From Fibrobacter sp. UWB2 (GTDB taxonomy: Bacteria > Fibrobacterota > Fibrobacteria > Fibrobacterales > Fibrobacteraceae), in contig NZ_MWQK01000002.1 of assembly GCF_002210425.1 (NCBI RefSeq), positions 124,001-188,000 on the forward strand: a stretch of DNA of 64,000 nucleotides, read 5' to 3'. Positions 34,946 through 43,759 of the stretch are shown here, one piece after another. Position 1 is the stretch's first letter, and the number at the start of each line of letters is the position of its first letter. The position numbers and the translations under genes were made by a program. Under the pieces are notes generated by a model. That model did no database searches. It worked only from the letters and a program-made list of their open reading frames with translations, and was not told the origin of the DNA.

Positions 34946-35499
34946 TCAGCCGAAACGAAGGTGTATACTTCGGTCGTGTTCTGCTTGTCGACGAGGTCGG
35001 CTTGCTTCATTTCCGGTTCCATAAAGAAGAGTCCCTGAAGCGTCATGGAGACCTTGCCGGCTTCGACTGCGACTACTGCCGGGAGCGTTACATCGCTCTT
35101 TTCCATGCATTCATTACCAATCTTGGCGTAAAGGTGAATGGACGTTCCGAGAATATCCCAAGTTCCATAGGTCTTGCCGGTTGGCGTTATGCAGTCGGCC
35201 CTGCTCAACGACGAATTTGTGAATTCGAACATGTTGGTCTTCTTTTGGGGATCGATGTAGAACTTGAGTGTTGCCGGGCTGGCGCTCAAGTCGTGACTTT
35301 GATCGATGACATAGACAACGTCGTTGCCGACAGTCTTTGCTACGGTCGGGCCATTGATGCTCCACGTGCCAATGAGACAGTCGGTAGAAAGCCCTGCGGC
35401 GCACTGATCGGCCTTGGTCGGCGGGGGAGTGGTGGTTTCGCTACAGGCTGTGAACAAGGATGCCGCAATAGCAAGGGGAGCTAAAATTTTGATTGTCAT
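34942..35499 (-). CDS. Small lipoprotein, lipocalin-like size, unknown function
   Basis: 185 residues. Signal ends LFTAC (lipobox), followed by SETTTPPPTKADQCA. Body has CLIGTWSINGP and later TYGTWDILGTSIHLYAK, a pattern seen in lipocalin-like lipoproteins that begin with a GTW motif. Several cysteines could form disulfides. AGAGGA precedes ATG 35499. Function unknown. Confidence 0.65.
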   Translation of the reverse strand: MTIKILAPLAIAASLFTACSETTTPPPTKADQCAAGLSTDCLIGTWSINGPTVAKTVGNDVVYVIDQSHDLSASPATLKFYIDPQKKTNMFEFTNSSLSRADCITPTGKTYGTWDILGTSIHLYAKIGNECMEKSDVTLPAVVAVEAGKVSMTLQGLFFMEPEMKQADLVDKQNTTEVYTFVSAD

Positions 35500-35651
35500 A
35501 AAAATCCTCTTTTAGTTGGAATATAAATAAAAAAATTGATGTTGCAGAACACTACAACGCGATTTTCCAAAGATTTAACATAAGCTATTTGATTGGAAAT
35601 ATATTAAGGATAGTTGTTGGGGGGCATTTTCAGTGCCCCAAGGAGTGTTAG

Positions 35652-36884
35652 ATGAAAGTCTCGCGTTTCGTGGGCTTGTTTTTCGGTTTGGGGCTTGCCG
35701 TGTCGGCTCATGCTGCCCCAGACCCAAATTTCCACATTTATCTTGCTTTTGGCCAGTCCAATATGGAGGGCCAGGGGGACGTCGGTAGTCAGGATAAGAC
35801 CGTTGACGAACGTTTCCAGGTGCTCTGGGCGGCAAATAATGGTTCTTGTTCAGGGAAAACCAAGGGAAAATGGGCTACGGCAGTGCCTCCGTTGGCGCAT
35901 TGTCAGGGCGCAAAACTTGGACCTACGGACTATTTTGGCCGCACGATGGTCGAAAAGACGGATTCTAAAATTAAGGTGGGTGTTATCGTCGTGGCTGTTG
36001 CCGGGTGCAGTATCCAACTGTTCGACAAGGATGGCTATGCCAATTATGCTAGGTCCCAGCAGAGCTGGATGACGCAGCGCATTAATGAATATGGTGGAAA
36101 TCCTTACGGTCGCTTGATTGAAATGGCTAAGAAGGCTCAAGAAGATGGTGTCATCAAGGGGATCATCTTCCACCAGGGTGAAACGGATGCTGGTGACGGT
36201 CAATGGCCCTCCAAGGTCAAAAAGGTTTACGATAACATTATTAAGGATTTGGGTCTTGGCAATGATGTGCCGTTCCTTGCGGGCGAAGTGTTGCGTAGCG
36301 GCTCTAGCAAGGGCGCGAACAACAATATCGCTAAACTCCCGCAACAGTCAAAAAACTTTTATGTAGTTTCATCCGAAGGATTTAATCAGGCTCTTGGCGA
36401 TGGACAGAATGTCCACTTTACCTCGCAGGAATACCGCGATTTTGGCAAGCGCTATGCCGAAAAGATGATTGAGGTTCTTGGTGATAAGATCAAGCCTGTC
36501 GCCGAATCGAGCAGTAGCGAAACGCCATCGAGTTCTTCTGTAGAATCAAGCTCGTCTGTTGAGGAAAGTTCGTCGAGTGTTGAATCCTCTAGCTCTACGA
36601 CGGGTGGAATCGTTATACCGAATGCGATTTACGCGGTCAGTGTGGGCAAGGTGCATTTTGAGGGAGACTTTTTGCAGATGCCTGTATCGATGGCCCACTC
36701 GGGTATCGTGAGCATCCGCCTTTATTCTGTGCTAGGGACGGAAGTGGCGAATGTGAATCGTATGTTGTCTGCAGGAACGAGTAACGTCTTGATTTCTCGT
36801 AAGAAGGTCCCGGCGGGAATTTATATGATGAGTGTCGTGACGGCGTCGTCCTATATCACAAAACGAATAGATTTATCTAAATAA
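35652..36884 (+). CDS. Secreted CE6-type carbohydrate esterase (acetylxylan esterase-like)
   Basis: 410 residues. Signal peptide ends AHAA. SGNH-hydrolase fold: catalytic Ser36 in AFGQSNMEGQG, IIFHQGETDAGDGQW (block III), and H255 in DGQNVHFTSQEYRDFG. The arrangement fits carbohydrate esterase family 6, which removes acetyl groups from xylan. A poly-Ser/Glu linker (about 284-318) leads to a C-terminal domain (GTEVANVNR ... KVPAGIYMMSVV ... KRIDL) that resembles type A sorting domains of the type IX secretion system. AAGGAG precedes the start. Monocistronic with its own terminator. Confidence 0.8.
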   Translation: MKVSRFVGLFFGLGLAVSAHAAPDPNFHIYLAFGQSNMEGQGDVGSQDKTVDERFQVLWAANNGSCSGKTKGKWATAVPPLAHCQGAKLGPTDYFGRTMVEKTDSKIKVGVIVVAVAGCSIQLFDKDGYANYARSQQSWMTQRINEYGGNPYGRLIEMAKKAQEDGVIKGIIFHQGETDAGDGQWPSKVKKVYDNIIKDLGLGNDVPFLAGEVLRSGSSKGANNNIAKLPQQSKNFYVVSSEGFNQALGDGQNVHFTSQEYRDFGKRYAEKMIEVLGDKIKPVAESSSSETPSSSSVESSSSVEESSSSVESSSSTTGGIVIPNAIYAVSVGKVHFEGDFLQMPVSMAHSGIVSIRLYSVLGTEVANVNRMLSAGTSNVLISRKKVPAGIYMMSVVTASSYITKRIDLSK

Positions 36885-36901
36885 AAACTCTCCTCACGCA
36901 A

Positions 36902-36930
36902 AGGGCTCCGTGTTCGCACGGGGCTCTTTT
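36902..36930 (+). terminator. Terminator between esterase and trmO
   Basis: GGGCTCCGTG, TTCG loop, CACGGGGCTC, then TTTT. It can serve both converging genes. Confidence 0.75.
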
Positions 36931-37606
36931 ACTTTATGCTCACAACTTCCAACTCGTCGCCTGCGACTTTGAACTTGACTTCGAATTCGGCGAAATTGAA
37001 TCCGTAAACGCGCTCGGGATCGTTCTGGTAAGCAGGGCGCGGGTCCTGTTCCAAGACTTCGATAAGTGCGGTGCGTTTGTCTGCACTCAGCTTTGTTAGT
37101 ACTTCAGGATTTTTGACGTGTACTTTGTTCTGCTTCACGGCGTCTGCAAAACCGCCAATCGCTTCGGGGTGCGCATCCGTGTAAGGGAGGTAAGGCTTGA
37201 TGTCTACAATCGGGGTGCCATCCATGAGGTCTGCGCCGCTTACGACAATTTCCGGGCCTTCAGTACCGTCGAGGTTGATGGTTTCAATCTTCACGCAAGA
37301 GAGCGCGACCGGGTTCGGGCGGAAACTTGAACGCGTGGCAAAAACGCCGAGACGCTTATTCCCGCCGAGTCTTGGCGGTCGCACGGTCGGGCTCCACGTG
37401 CTGCGAATATTCTCCGAGAAAATCCACATAATCCACAAGTGGCTAAAACCCTCAAGACCGCGGAGTGCATCCGCATTGCGAAATTCCGGCTCAAAGCGTA
37501 TGGTCGAACGCAAGTTCTGTACAAGCCCGCTCTGTCGCGGAATGCCAAACTTCTCGCGAAAATCGCTCTTGATACGCGCAATGATTTTAAACGTCAGTTC
37601 TTGCAT
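36929..37606 (-). CDS. trmO: tRNA (adenine37-N6)-methyltransferase TrmO
   Basis: 225 residues. N-terminal IARIKSDFREKFGIPRQSGL, GLEGFSHLWIMWIF, FATRSSFRPNPVALS and VDIKPYLPYTDAHP are the TrmO (YaeB/TsaA) motifs. It N6-methylates t6A37 of tRNA-Thr using SAM. The C-terminal part around DPRPAYQNDPERVYGF is also family-like. Confidence 0.9.
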   Translation of the reverse strand: MQELTFKIIARIKSDFREKFGIPRQSGLVQNLRSTIRFEPEFRNADALRGLEGFSHLWIMWIFSENIRSTWSPTVRPPRLGGNKRLGVFATRSSFRPNPVALSCVKIETINLDGTEGPEIVVSGADLMDGTPIVDIKPYLPYTDAHPEAIGGFADAVKQNKVHVKNPEVLTKLSADKRTALIEVLEQDPRPAYQNDPERVYGFNFAEFEVKFKVAGDELEVVSIK

Positions 37607-37633
37607 CGGAAATTGCCAAGCTTTAAATACTTT

Positions 37634-37662
37634 GTCATGCCCGCCACTGAGCGGGCATCTCC
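37634..37662 (+). repeat. REP-like palindrome
   Basis: GTCATGCCCGCC, ACTGA, GCGGGCATCTCC, in the gap between trmO and the GH74 gene. Confidence 0.8.
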
Positions 37663-37682
37663 TTTATAACATAGCAAAAAAG

Positions 37683-37728
37683 AAAGGCCAGAGTTTGCAA
37701 GCGTTCGCTTTGGACTCTAGCCTTTTTA
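37683..37728 (-). terminator. Terminator of the GH74 gene
   Basis: Minus strand AAAAAGGCTAGAGT / ACTCTGGCCTTTCTTTTTT with a long loop. Confidence 0.65.
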
Positions 37729-37754
37729 AGTGTGGGATTGATGATTATTGAAAC

Positions 37755-40316
37755 TTATTTAATCGCAATAGCCTTTTTCAGGAGCAACTTACCGTTAGTA
37801 CCGACAACCTTTGCGATGTACTTGCCGGTCGGGAGCTTCTTGAGGCTTACGCTTCTGTTGCCGTTCACGTCTGCGGTGAGGAGCGTCTTGCCGTTCAGTG
37901 CGATAACTTCGAGCTTGCTTTCGCTCGGGACGTTCACCTGCAAGGTTCTGTTCTGCTGCGTGAGCGTTACCTTGCCTAAGCTGATCTTAGCTGTGTTGAG
38001 TCCGGTCGGGGTCACTTCGACAAATTCAGTGCCTTCCGGAGCGCCCACGATGGTGCCACGGCCCACGGTGCTCATGTAGACGACGCCGAAGTTGTTCATG
38101 TCGCCCTGCACGAAGTTTCCGTTACCCGGACCGCCGAACTGGTGCATGTCGTCGTTCACGCGTTCAAAGGTCTTGCATTTGTCTGTACTGCGGTAGATTC
38201 CGATCGGGTCGCCGGACTTTGCAGCACCCCAGATGAAAATCGTTTCGTAGTCGCTGCCTTCTTTGGCCTTGCCGATGCCCACGGCGATTGCGGTAGAAGC
38301 GCCTTCGCAGCGGTTCCAGCTCTTGCCTCCGTCTTCTGTGTAAGCAAGGCCGTATTCCGTGAAGCCCTTCGGTTGCCAAACTTGTGACTGGTCCATCGGA
38401 ACCCACAGATGTCCTTCTCTCTTGGGAACGGTGCGGATAAGGCCGCCACCGTTGTAGTATTCGCCAGCCTGTTCGTTCTGCAAACGGGCTTCAGTTTCTG
38501 CAAAAGTCTTGCCGCCGTCAGTAGATCTGTAAAGCGATCCCATGCCGCCCATGACGTAGAACGTTTTGGGGTCCACCGGGTCAGCAACAATGCGGGAATA
38601 GTTTGTCTGGGTGCCGGTTTCAACAGCAGTCCAAGAGGCGCCATTGTCATCGGAGCGGTAAACTGTTGCGCCCTGGTCTGGGCGGTGCAGCATGATTTTG
38701 CCGTCAGCGGAAAGTACCACCAAGCCCTTCGGGCCTTTGAGGGTTGTTTTTACGCTGTCCCATGTCTTGCCCATGTCATCGCTGCGGTACATCACGTTGA
38801 AATTCTGAGAATCGTACTTGCCGTAAACGGTAATCACACCTGTGCGAACCAAGCTTCCGGTGAGCGGGGCGTAACCCATGCTTTCGGTGGTGCCGATGGT
38901 TGGCTTGTGGCGCTGTGCGCTCTGCTTGATGTCTGTATAAACGGCGCCGTCGTAGTCGCCAATAGCGGTGACCAGCGGGCCTCCCGGAATGCTCACGATG
39001 TCGAGGGGCACAGTTTCTTCGATACCCTTGGACATGAACTTCCAAAGGGGAACCTTTGCGGAGACGTCTTCGGTCATGAAGATGCCGTTACCGCTAGTGA
39101 CCCAGGCCTGCTTGTTGTTGAACGGGTTGATTTCGAGGGAACCTGCCCAGTGGATGGCATTGCCCGGGATCCAGTCGGTGCCGTTGGCGTCAATGTTCGG
39201 AATGTCGTTGTAATGCTGTCCGTGATTCCAGGTCTTGCCGCCGTCAGTGGTGGCATAGATGCGGTCGCCGTAGTTTTCCTTTTCGTCTTTGGTCACATGG
39301 CGGCCGGTGTACTTGCCCAGCGTCGAAATCACAATGTGGTTCTTGTCTTTGGGGTCAATGGCGACGCCGCCGTAAGAGCTCTTGTCCTTTTCGTAGCTCT
39401 TGGTGGTGCTGCCTTCGTGTTCCACGGAATCGCTCGGGGTAAGGTCGGTCCACGTGCCTCCAGCGATATTGTACTTGTAAAAACCACCACTTGCGATGTT
39501 ATACGGACCGGGGCCGTCAGCAAATGTCACGTACATGTCGCCGTCGACAATCTTTGCACGGTGCGGCATGAGTCCAGTGGGGACGCCCTTGATGGCTTCC
39601 CAGGTAGCGCCGCCGTCGTGGCTGACTTGCAAATTATCCTTGGTTTCGGAAATGCCGATGTAGATGGTCTTGGTGGAGCCGTCGGCGTTCTTGCCCTGCG
39701 ATTCGTCGAACATCACAAAGCTGATGCCGTTCACGCCGTTCAGGCTGGATTCTGTGGCGGTAGAAAGGGCGACCTTGTAGGCGCTTGTCCAGGTCTTGCC
39801 GTAGTCGGTACTCTTGTAAAGTCCCTTGGTGCGGCTACCGCAGAAGATGATGTTTCCCTTGTTGGGGTCCACGGCGAGCTTTTCGCCGGTCTGGCGGCCC
39901 ATGCCGTTACCGTGGGCGAGCATTTCCACATAGCTAGTGTCCCAGGTGGCGCCGAAGTCTTCACTGCGGAGCACGGCCGTGCGGCCCTTGCTGAAATAGC
40001 CGGTACCTGCGAGCACGTAAATGCGCTTGGGATCGTTGGGGTCGAGAGCAAAGGCTTCGGTACCGTAAAGGCCCTTGTCGTTTTCCGAGATGAAGTCCAT
40101 CAGCGGAATCCAAGTCTTATTTTGAAAATCGAAGCGATAGATACCGCCCACGTCAGTGCGGGCGTAAAGCAAATTCTCGGCCTTGGGGTGGAACATCACG
40201 GCAGAAACGAATCCGCCACCATCGAAGCGGACGTTGCCCCATTCGTACTTTTCGGCGCTTGCGCTTGTGGCGAGGGCGAGTGCGGCGATGCCGATCATTG
40301 AAATTTTACCAAACAT
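37755..40316 (-). CDS. Secreted GH74 xyloglucanase
   Basis: 853 residues. Signal peptide ends SASA. Repeated Asp-box-like strands (LYKSTDYGKTW, VSHDGGATW, IYATTDGGKTW, YRSDDMGKTW, YRSTDGGKTF) build the two seven-bladed propellers of GH74. The expected acidic pair is D55 in ARTDVGGIYR and D454 in AIGDYDGAVY. It should cut xyloglucan in plant cell walls. The last about 75 residues (KVTLTQQNR ... LKKLPTGKYIAKVVG ... KKAIAIK) resemble a type IX sorting domain and match in plan the tail of the CE6 esterase. GGAG precedes ATG 40316. Confidence 0.88.
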   Translation of the reverse strand: MFGKISMIGIAALALATSASAEKYEWGNVRFDGGGFVSAVMFHPKAENLLYARTDVGGIYRFDFQNKTWIPLMDFISENDKGLYGTEAFALDPNDPKRIYVLAGTGYFSKGRTAVLRSEDFGATWDTSYVEMLAHGNGMGRQTGEKLAVDPNKGNIIFCGSRTKGLYKSTDYGKTWTSAYKVALSTATESSLNGVNGISFVMFDESQGKNADGSTKTIYIGISETKDNLQVSHDGGATWEAIKGVPTGLMPHRAKIVDGDMYVTFADGPGPYNIASGGFYKYNIAGGTWTDLTPSDSVEHEGSTTKSYEKDKSSYGGVAIDPKDKNHIVISTLGKYTGRHVTKDEKENYGDRIYATTDGGKTWNHGQHYNDIPNIDANGTDWIPGNAIHWAGSLEINPFNNKQAWVTSGNGIFMTEDVSAKVPLWKFMSKGIEETVPLDIVSIPGGPLVTAIGDYDGAVYTDIKQSAQRHKPTIGTTESMGYAPLTGSLVRTGVITVYGKYDSQNFNVMYRSDDMGKTWDSVKTTLKGPKGLVVLSADGKIMLHRPDQGATVYRSDDNGASWTAVETGTQTNYSRIVADPVDPKTFYVMGGMGSLYRSTDGGKTFAETEARLQNEQAGEYYNGGGLIRTVPKREGHLWVPMDQSQVWQPKGFTEYGLAYTEDGGKSWNRCEGASTAIAVGIGKAKEGSDYETIFIWGAAKSGDPIGIYRSTDKCKTFERVNDDMHQFGGPGNGNFVQGDMNNFGVVYMSTVGRGTIVGAPEGTEFVEVTPTGLNTAKISLGKVTLTQQNRTLQVNVPSESKLEVIALNGKTLLTADVNGNRSVSLKKLPTGKYIAKVVGTNGKLLLKKAIAIK

Positions 40317-40420
40317 ATCGTCTCCGTTGAAATTTTGAGAACAATTAAAACCCTTACAACTATAGTTAATATATATAAATATTTGAAAAAGAGGTTCTTA
40401 CATAAACCTTAATTTGAGAA

Positions 40421-40438
40421 AATTTTTGAGAACATTTT
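40421..40438 (-). promoter_or_regulatory. Recurring TTTTTGAGAACATTTT motif upstream of GH74
   Basis: An 18-base sequence identical to 2680-2697. Shorter forms (ATTTTGAGAACAA) lie at about 40332 and 2835. In the GH74 leader the motif occurs twice within 110 bp. Its role is unknown. Confidence 0.4.
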
Positions 40439-40469
40439 CGAGCGCAGGTGAAAAATGCGCTAAATAAAA

Positions 40470-40504
40470 AAAATCCCCCGATTTTTTTTATTTTGGGGGA
40501 TTTG
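40470..40504 (-). terminator. Terminator of the lipoprotein gene at 40519
   Basis: AAATCCCCC / GGGGGATTT with T-rich flanks on the exit side of the minus strand. Confidence 0.75.
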
Positions 40505-40518
40505 TGTGTGTTGAAAAG

Positions 40519-41586
40519 TTAATAGGACTTGTCTTTGCCTATGGACTCGATAATCGGGTCGGTAAGGGGTTCGAGGCATTCTAAGAATTCTTTATGGTTG
40601 TTTTTCCTAAACTGACTCACGTATTTGAACTCGTTTCCGTCCTTGTCGGTTTTCGTGCCTAGGCTGTAGTTTTCCGAATACTTGGCGTCGCAGAGACTTT
40701 CTGTCATGTCGTAATAGCTTTCGTAATCGTTTTGGCAGGTCTTGCCGTCTACGGAAATTGTCACCGAGGCTTTCCAGTTCTGGAAGTTATCTTCGAAATT
40801 CAAGACGTTTACGATAATGGTCTTTCCGCCTGAAATAAATGTTTCGCCGCTAGCGGAAAGTTCTTTTATGGTGATACCGTCAAATGTGGAGTTCTCATCG
40901 TCATAAACTGATTCGTGGAACAGCTCATTTGCTGTAGGAAGGTCGCCGCCGGGACCTTTGGAAAGGTAATGGTTGAAAAGTCGTCTGAAATTCGAGGTTG
41001 GGTAATTTAATGATTTATTGAGATAAATGCCTGCTAATTTACGGGCGAATTTATCCTCTGAAATTGTAAAGCTCGATTGTATCAAGCCTTCTTCTTCGTC
41101 CTCGTCGCAATAAGTCTCTTCTTCTTCGCTGTCGTACGTGCATGGTATTATGGTCCATGTACCGTAGATGTTTCCGCCCTTGCCTCCGACGAGCATTGCA
41201 CCGTGTTGCTGGTAGGCTTTTGACTCCTGTAGCCATTCGTAGAGGATTAGCGTATCTCCGGTGAATTCGTATTTTATCTTGCCGGAATTAGTCTTTTTCT
41301 TGATGGTTTTCCATTTAAAGTTATCGCCCTCGGCGACGCAGTACTCTTCTTCGGCTCCGTCGTTAGAAACGTTAAGGACCTTTGCTTCTTTATCGATGCT
41401 CAAAGCAAGGGTGTCGTAAGTGATTTTTTGACGGCTTTCATTGTTGCTTGCTTTGTTGCTGTTGCTGCTACTGATTGTGGTGTTGTCAGTGGCGTTGCTG
41501 CCGCTATCGCTACCGCAAGAGGTGAGCGAAATTGTACAGGCTACAGCTGCGCATAAGACTGTGTAGATTTTAAAAGACGTCTTCAT
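40519..41586 (-). CDS. Lipoprotein of unknown function
   Basis: 355 residues. Signal ends SLTSC (lipobox), then a Ser/Asn-rich linker (residues 26-52). Acidic, with a stretch of Asp/Glu (DSEEEETYCDEDEEEG) around residues 150-167 and seven or so cysteines. YGTW recurs as in the 34942 lipoprotein (NIYGTWTIIP), so the two may be distant relatives. AGGAGG precedes ATG 41586. No function recognised. Confidence 0.6.
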   Translation of the reverse strand: MKTSFKIYTVLCAAVACTISLTSCGSDSGSNATDNTTISSSNSNKASNNESRQKITYDTLALSIDKEAKVLNVSNDGAEEEYCVAEGDNFKWKTIKKKTNSGKIKYEFTGDTLILYEWLQESKAYQQHGAMLVGGKGGNIYGTWTIIPCTYDSEEEETYCDEDEEEGLIQSSFTISEDKFARKLAGIYLNKSLNYPTSNFRRLFNHYLSKGPGGDLPTANELFHESVYDDENSTFDGITIKELSASGETFISGGKTIIVNVLNFEDNFQNWKASVTISVDGKTCQNDYESYYDMTESLCDAKYSENYSLGTKTDKDGNEFKYVSQFRKNNHKEFLECLEPLTDPIIESIGKDKSY

Positions 41587-41698
41587 AAGGGGACCTCCTG
41601 GATGATGTCTTTTATCTAATGTAATGTATTTTTATAAAAAATATCAGTATTTTTTAATTTCGACTATTCTAAACTGTTTTTCTGTGTTTTATATCAAA

Positions 41699-41725
41699 AA
41701 AAAGCCCTCGACCAAGTCGAGGGTG
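41699..41725 (-). terminator. Terminator of the phosphatase lipoprotein gene
   Basis: Minus strand CCCTCGAC/GTCGAGGG stem followed by eight T. Confidence 0.8.
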
Positions 41726-41741
41726 AAATTGAATGCGATGC

Positions 41742-41773
41742 GTCATTCCGAGCGACGCGAGAAATCCAGGATC
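41742..41773 (+). repeat. Dispersed repeat, GTCATTCCGAGCG type
   Basis: GTCATTCCGAGCGACGCGAG followed by AAATCCAGGATC. Related in plan to 3039-3070 and 49588-49617. Confidence 0.5.
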
Positions 41774-41774
41774 T

Positions 41775-42818
41775 TTATTCTGCGCCGATGCCAAGACCTC
41801 TGAACGGAACGTATCTGATCTGGTCCTTGTTGTCGATGATGACAGCGACGCCGGTCAAGAAGTACGGCCAGTGTCTGGAAGCTGGGTCGTGGAATCTGTA
41901 GTTCACGGTGCCGTTGGAGGCGAATACGCTGAATGGGAGCACGAAGTCATCGTGGGTGCAGATGACGCGGTACTTGTTCATGGCGGCGTAGCCCGGGGCG
42001 ATGTCCTTCTTGACGATTTCTTCGGATTTTTCCTTGAGGTCGTAGAAAGCGTCGGCATAGAGATTGTCGTATGCCCAACCTGCAATCACGAGACGGACGT
42101 TCTTGGTGGAGTCATCATAGAAGTCGTAACGTTCCTTGTCCTTCTTGTACCAGCTGATGGAATAAAGGGTCGTCGTGTCGTGCGGGAACGTGGCTTGGCC
42201 GCGGCCGAAGTTGATGTTGAAGCAGGTCTGTTCGGTACGGACGTAGTTCGTGTGCGAGTACACGAATTCTTCGGTGCTGATGAGCTTTTGACCCACGGCG
42301 CGTGCCTGCCTTACGCCGTCAGCGGGTTCTCCATTGACGGTATCCGGTTCGTTTTCCCAGTAGGTGAGGGGTGTTTCGCGGCCGGTCTGGGCGTCATCGC
42401 GTTCGCCGTGGCGGATGATGAACACTGCCTTTTCGTTGCAACGGACGCTCTTGAATACGTCGGCGATGTCGGCAAGGCCAATGGAGTCGAGGGCGATTGT
42501 GGCAACAGGCGTTTCGACGCAAGTAGGGTCAGTTTCGGCTGCAGTTCCGGAAGAGCTTGACAATGTCGGCGGAACTTCTACGGAAGAGCTGGATTCAATG
42601 ACCGGAGCTGTGGCGGAACTGGAGTTTACATCGGCAGAGCTTGCCGGGAGCTGCTCGGTCGAGGAACTAGAAATCGTTGATGGTTGAGCCTGGTCGCTAG
42701 AACTTTGGCTTGCGAAGTTGCTGAAAGTCGGTGAAACGTCCTCGCCACAGGCTGCCAAAAGCGAGGCGGAGAGGATTGCGCCGGTAAAAGCTAAAGAAAT
42801 ACGGGAAATTTTATGCAT
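41775..42818 (-). CDS. Lipoprotein with histidine phosphatase domain
   Basis: 347 residues. Signal ends LLAAC (lipobox); residues 33-92 form a Ser-rich linker with several SSSS runs. The domain starts with AVFIIRHGERDD, the phosphate-binding RHG motif, and has VICTHDDFVLPF with a second His. This is the histidine phosphatase superfamily; the substrate may be an organic phosphate or nothing known. Exposed on the membrane, probably the outer one. Confidence 0.78.
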   Translation of the reverse strand: MHKISRISLAFTGAILSASLLAACGEDVSPTFSNFASQSSSDQAQPSTISSSSTEQLPASSADVNSSSATAPVIESSSSVEVPPTLSSSSGTAAETDPTCVETPVATIALDSIGLADIADVFKSVRCNEKAVFIIRHGERDDAQTGRETPLTYWENEPDTVNGEPADGVRQARAVGQKLISTEEFVYSHTNYVRTEQTCFNINFGRGQATFPHDTTTLYSISWYKKDKERYDFYDDSTKNVRLVIAGWAYDNLYADAFYDLKEKSEEIVKKDIAPGYAAMNKYRVICTHDDFVLPFSVFASNGTVNYRFHDPASRHWPYFLTGVAVIIDNKDQIRYVPFRGLGIGAE

Positions 42819-42912
42819 TGCGTGAAATTCCTTGTTTTTATCCCTCTAAATCTATTTATGTTGAGGGATTTCTTCAAGTAAATTTTTCCAAAACCCGTGA
42901 ATTATGCGCTTT

Positions 42913-43701
42913 TTACGCTTTTACTTCGACGGGCTTGTCGGAATTATAGTTGATTTCGTTACGGCGCTTGAGTTCTTTGTTGAGAGGCCAGTAAATGAGC
43001 GCAAAAATGATGTATCCAATGAGGAGTACAATCCAGTGGTTGAGCCCGAAACCGATTTCCACATAGCGCATGGTGATGAACATGAACGGACCTGCGATGA
43101 GAAAGAGCGGAAGCTGCCTGCATTGATCGCCTAGCGAGTAACGGCTCTCGTAGCTTACGATGGAATTCATCATCGGGAAGCTGGTGCAAAAACCGCCCAT
43201 CAGGCGCTTGATGAACATGAGGCCGGAAACGACGCCTGCGATGGCGGGCGCCTTGATGTAAACCGGGAGCGGGGTTTTGTAGCGCACTCCGGACTTGTAC
43301 TTTTGCTTCTGGAAGAAAATTACGCCGATGACAAAGTCAAAAACGCAGGCGCCGATAAAGTACGCCTCGCCTTCGGGGATGCGGGCGTGCAAAAATGTTC
43401 CGAGCGCGACAAAGAAGGCAAGCCCGGCGATAATTGACGGTACAATAGGAACTTTTACTTTGTAGTGGAGAATGCGTACGATGTGTACGTACAACATACA
43501 CATGAAGCCAGAGACTGCATTTTCGGTGCCCATCGGGAGTCCGACGGCAATGTAGGCAAAACCGCAGGGGATGGGAATGGTCGCCGTGACTGCCTTGAGT
43601 TGCGGGTCCTTGAGGTAGGCGCTCAGGGTGCCGAGGGCGGTAACCATAAAGACGAGCAGCCAGTCGTATGCCGAAAAATGGAAATTTAACGCTTCAAACA
43701 T
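42913..43701 (-). CDS. Polytopic membrane protein, unknown function
   Basis: 262 residues from ATG 43701; the open frame runs 14 codons further but would reach the rmlD leader. About eight membrane segments with short loops, conserved-looking PIPCGFAYIAVGLPMGTENAVSGF and GFCTSFPMMNSIVSYESRYS, and a basic C-terminal tail (NKELKRRNEIN). I do not recognise the family; a transporter or acyltransferase-like membrane protein are both possible. Divergent from rmlD. Confidence 0.6.
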   Translation of the reverse strand: MFEALNFHFSAYDWLLVFMVTALGTLSAYLKDPQLKAVTATIPIPCGFAYIAVGLPMGTENAVSGFMCMLYVHIVRILHYKVKVPIVPSIIAGLAFFVALGTFLHARIPEGEAYFIGACVFDFVIGVIFFQKQKYKSGVRYKTPLPVYIKAPAIAGVVSGLMFIKRLMGGFCTSFPMMNSIVSYESRYSLGDQCRQLPLFLIAGPFMFITMRYVEIGFGLNHWIVLLIGYIIFALIYWPLNKELKRRNEINYNSDKPVEVKA

Positions 43702-43759
43702 CGAGCCCAAAGATAGAAAATAGTGGCTAATTGCTATATTCACACACAGAGGTTTTATT

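Noticed and set aside
38409-40301. 630-codon plus-strand ORF
   Set aside because: It is the antisense of the GH74 gene, kept open by codon bias; no start signal or domain.
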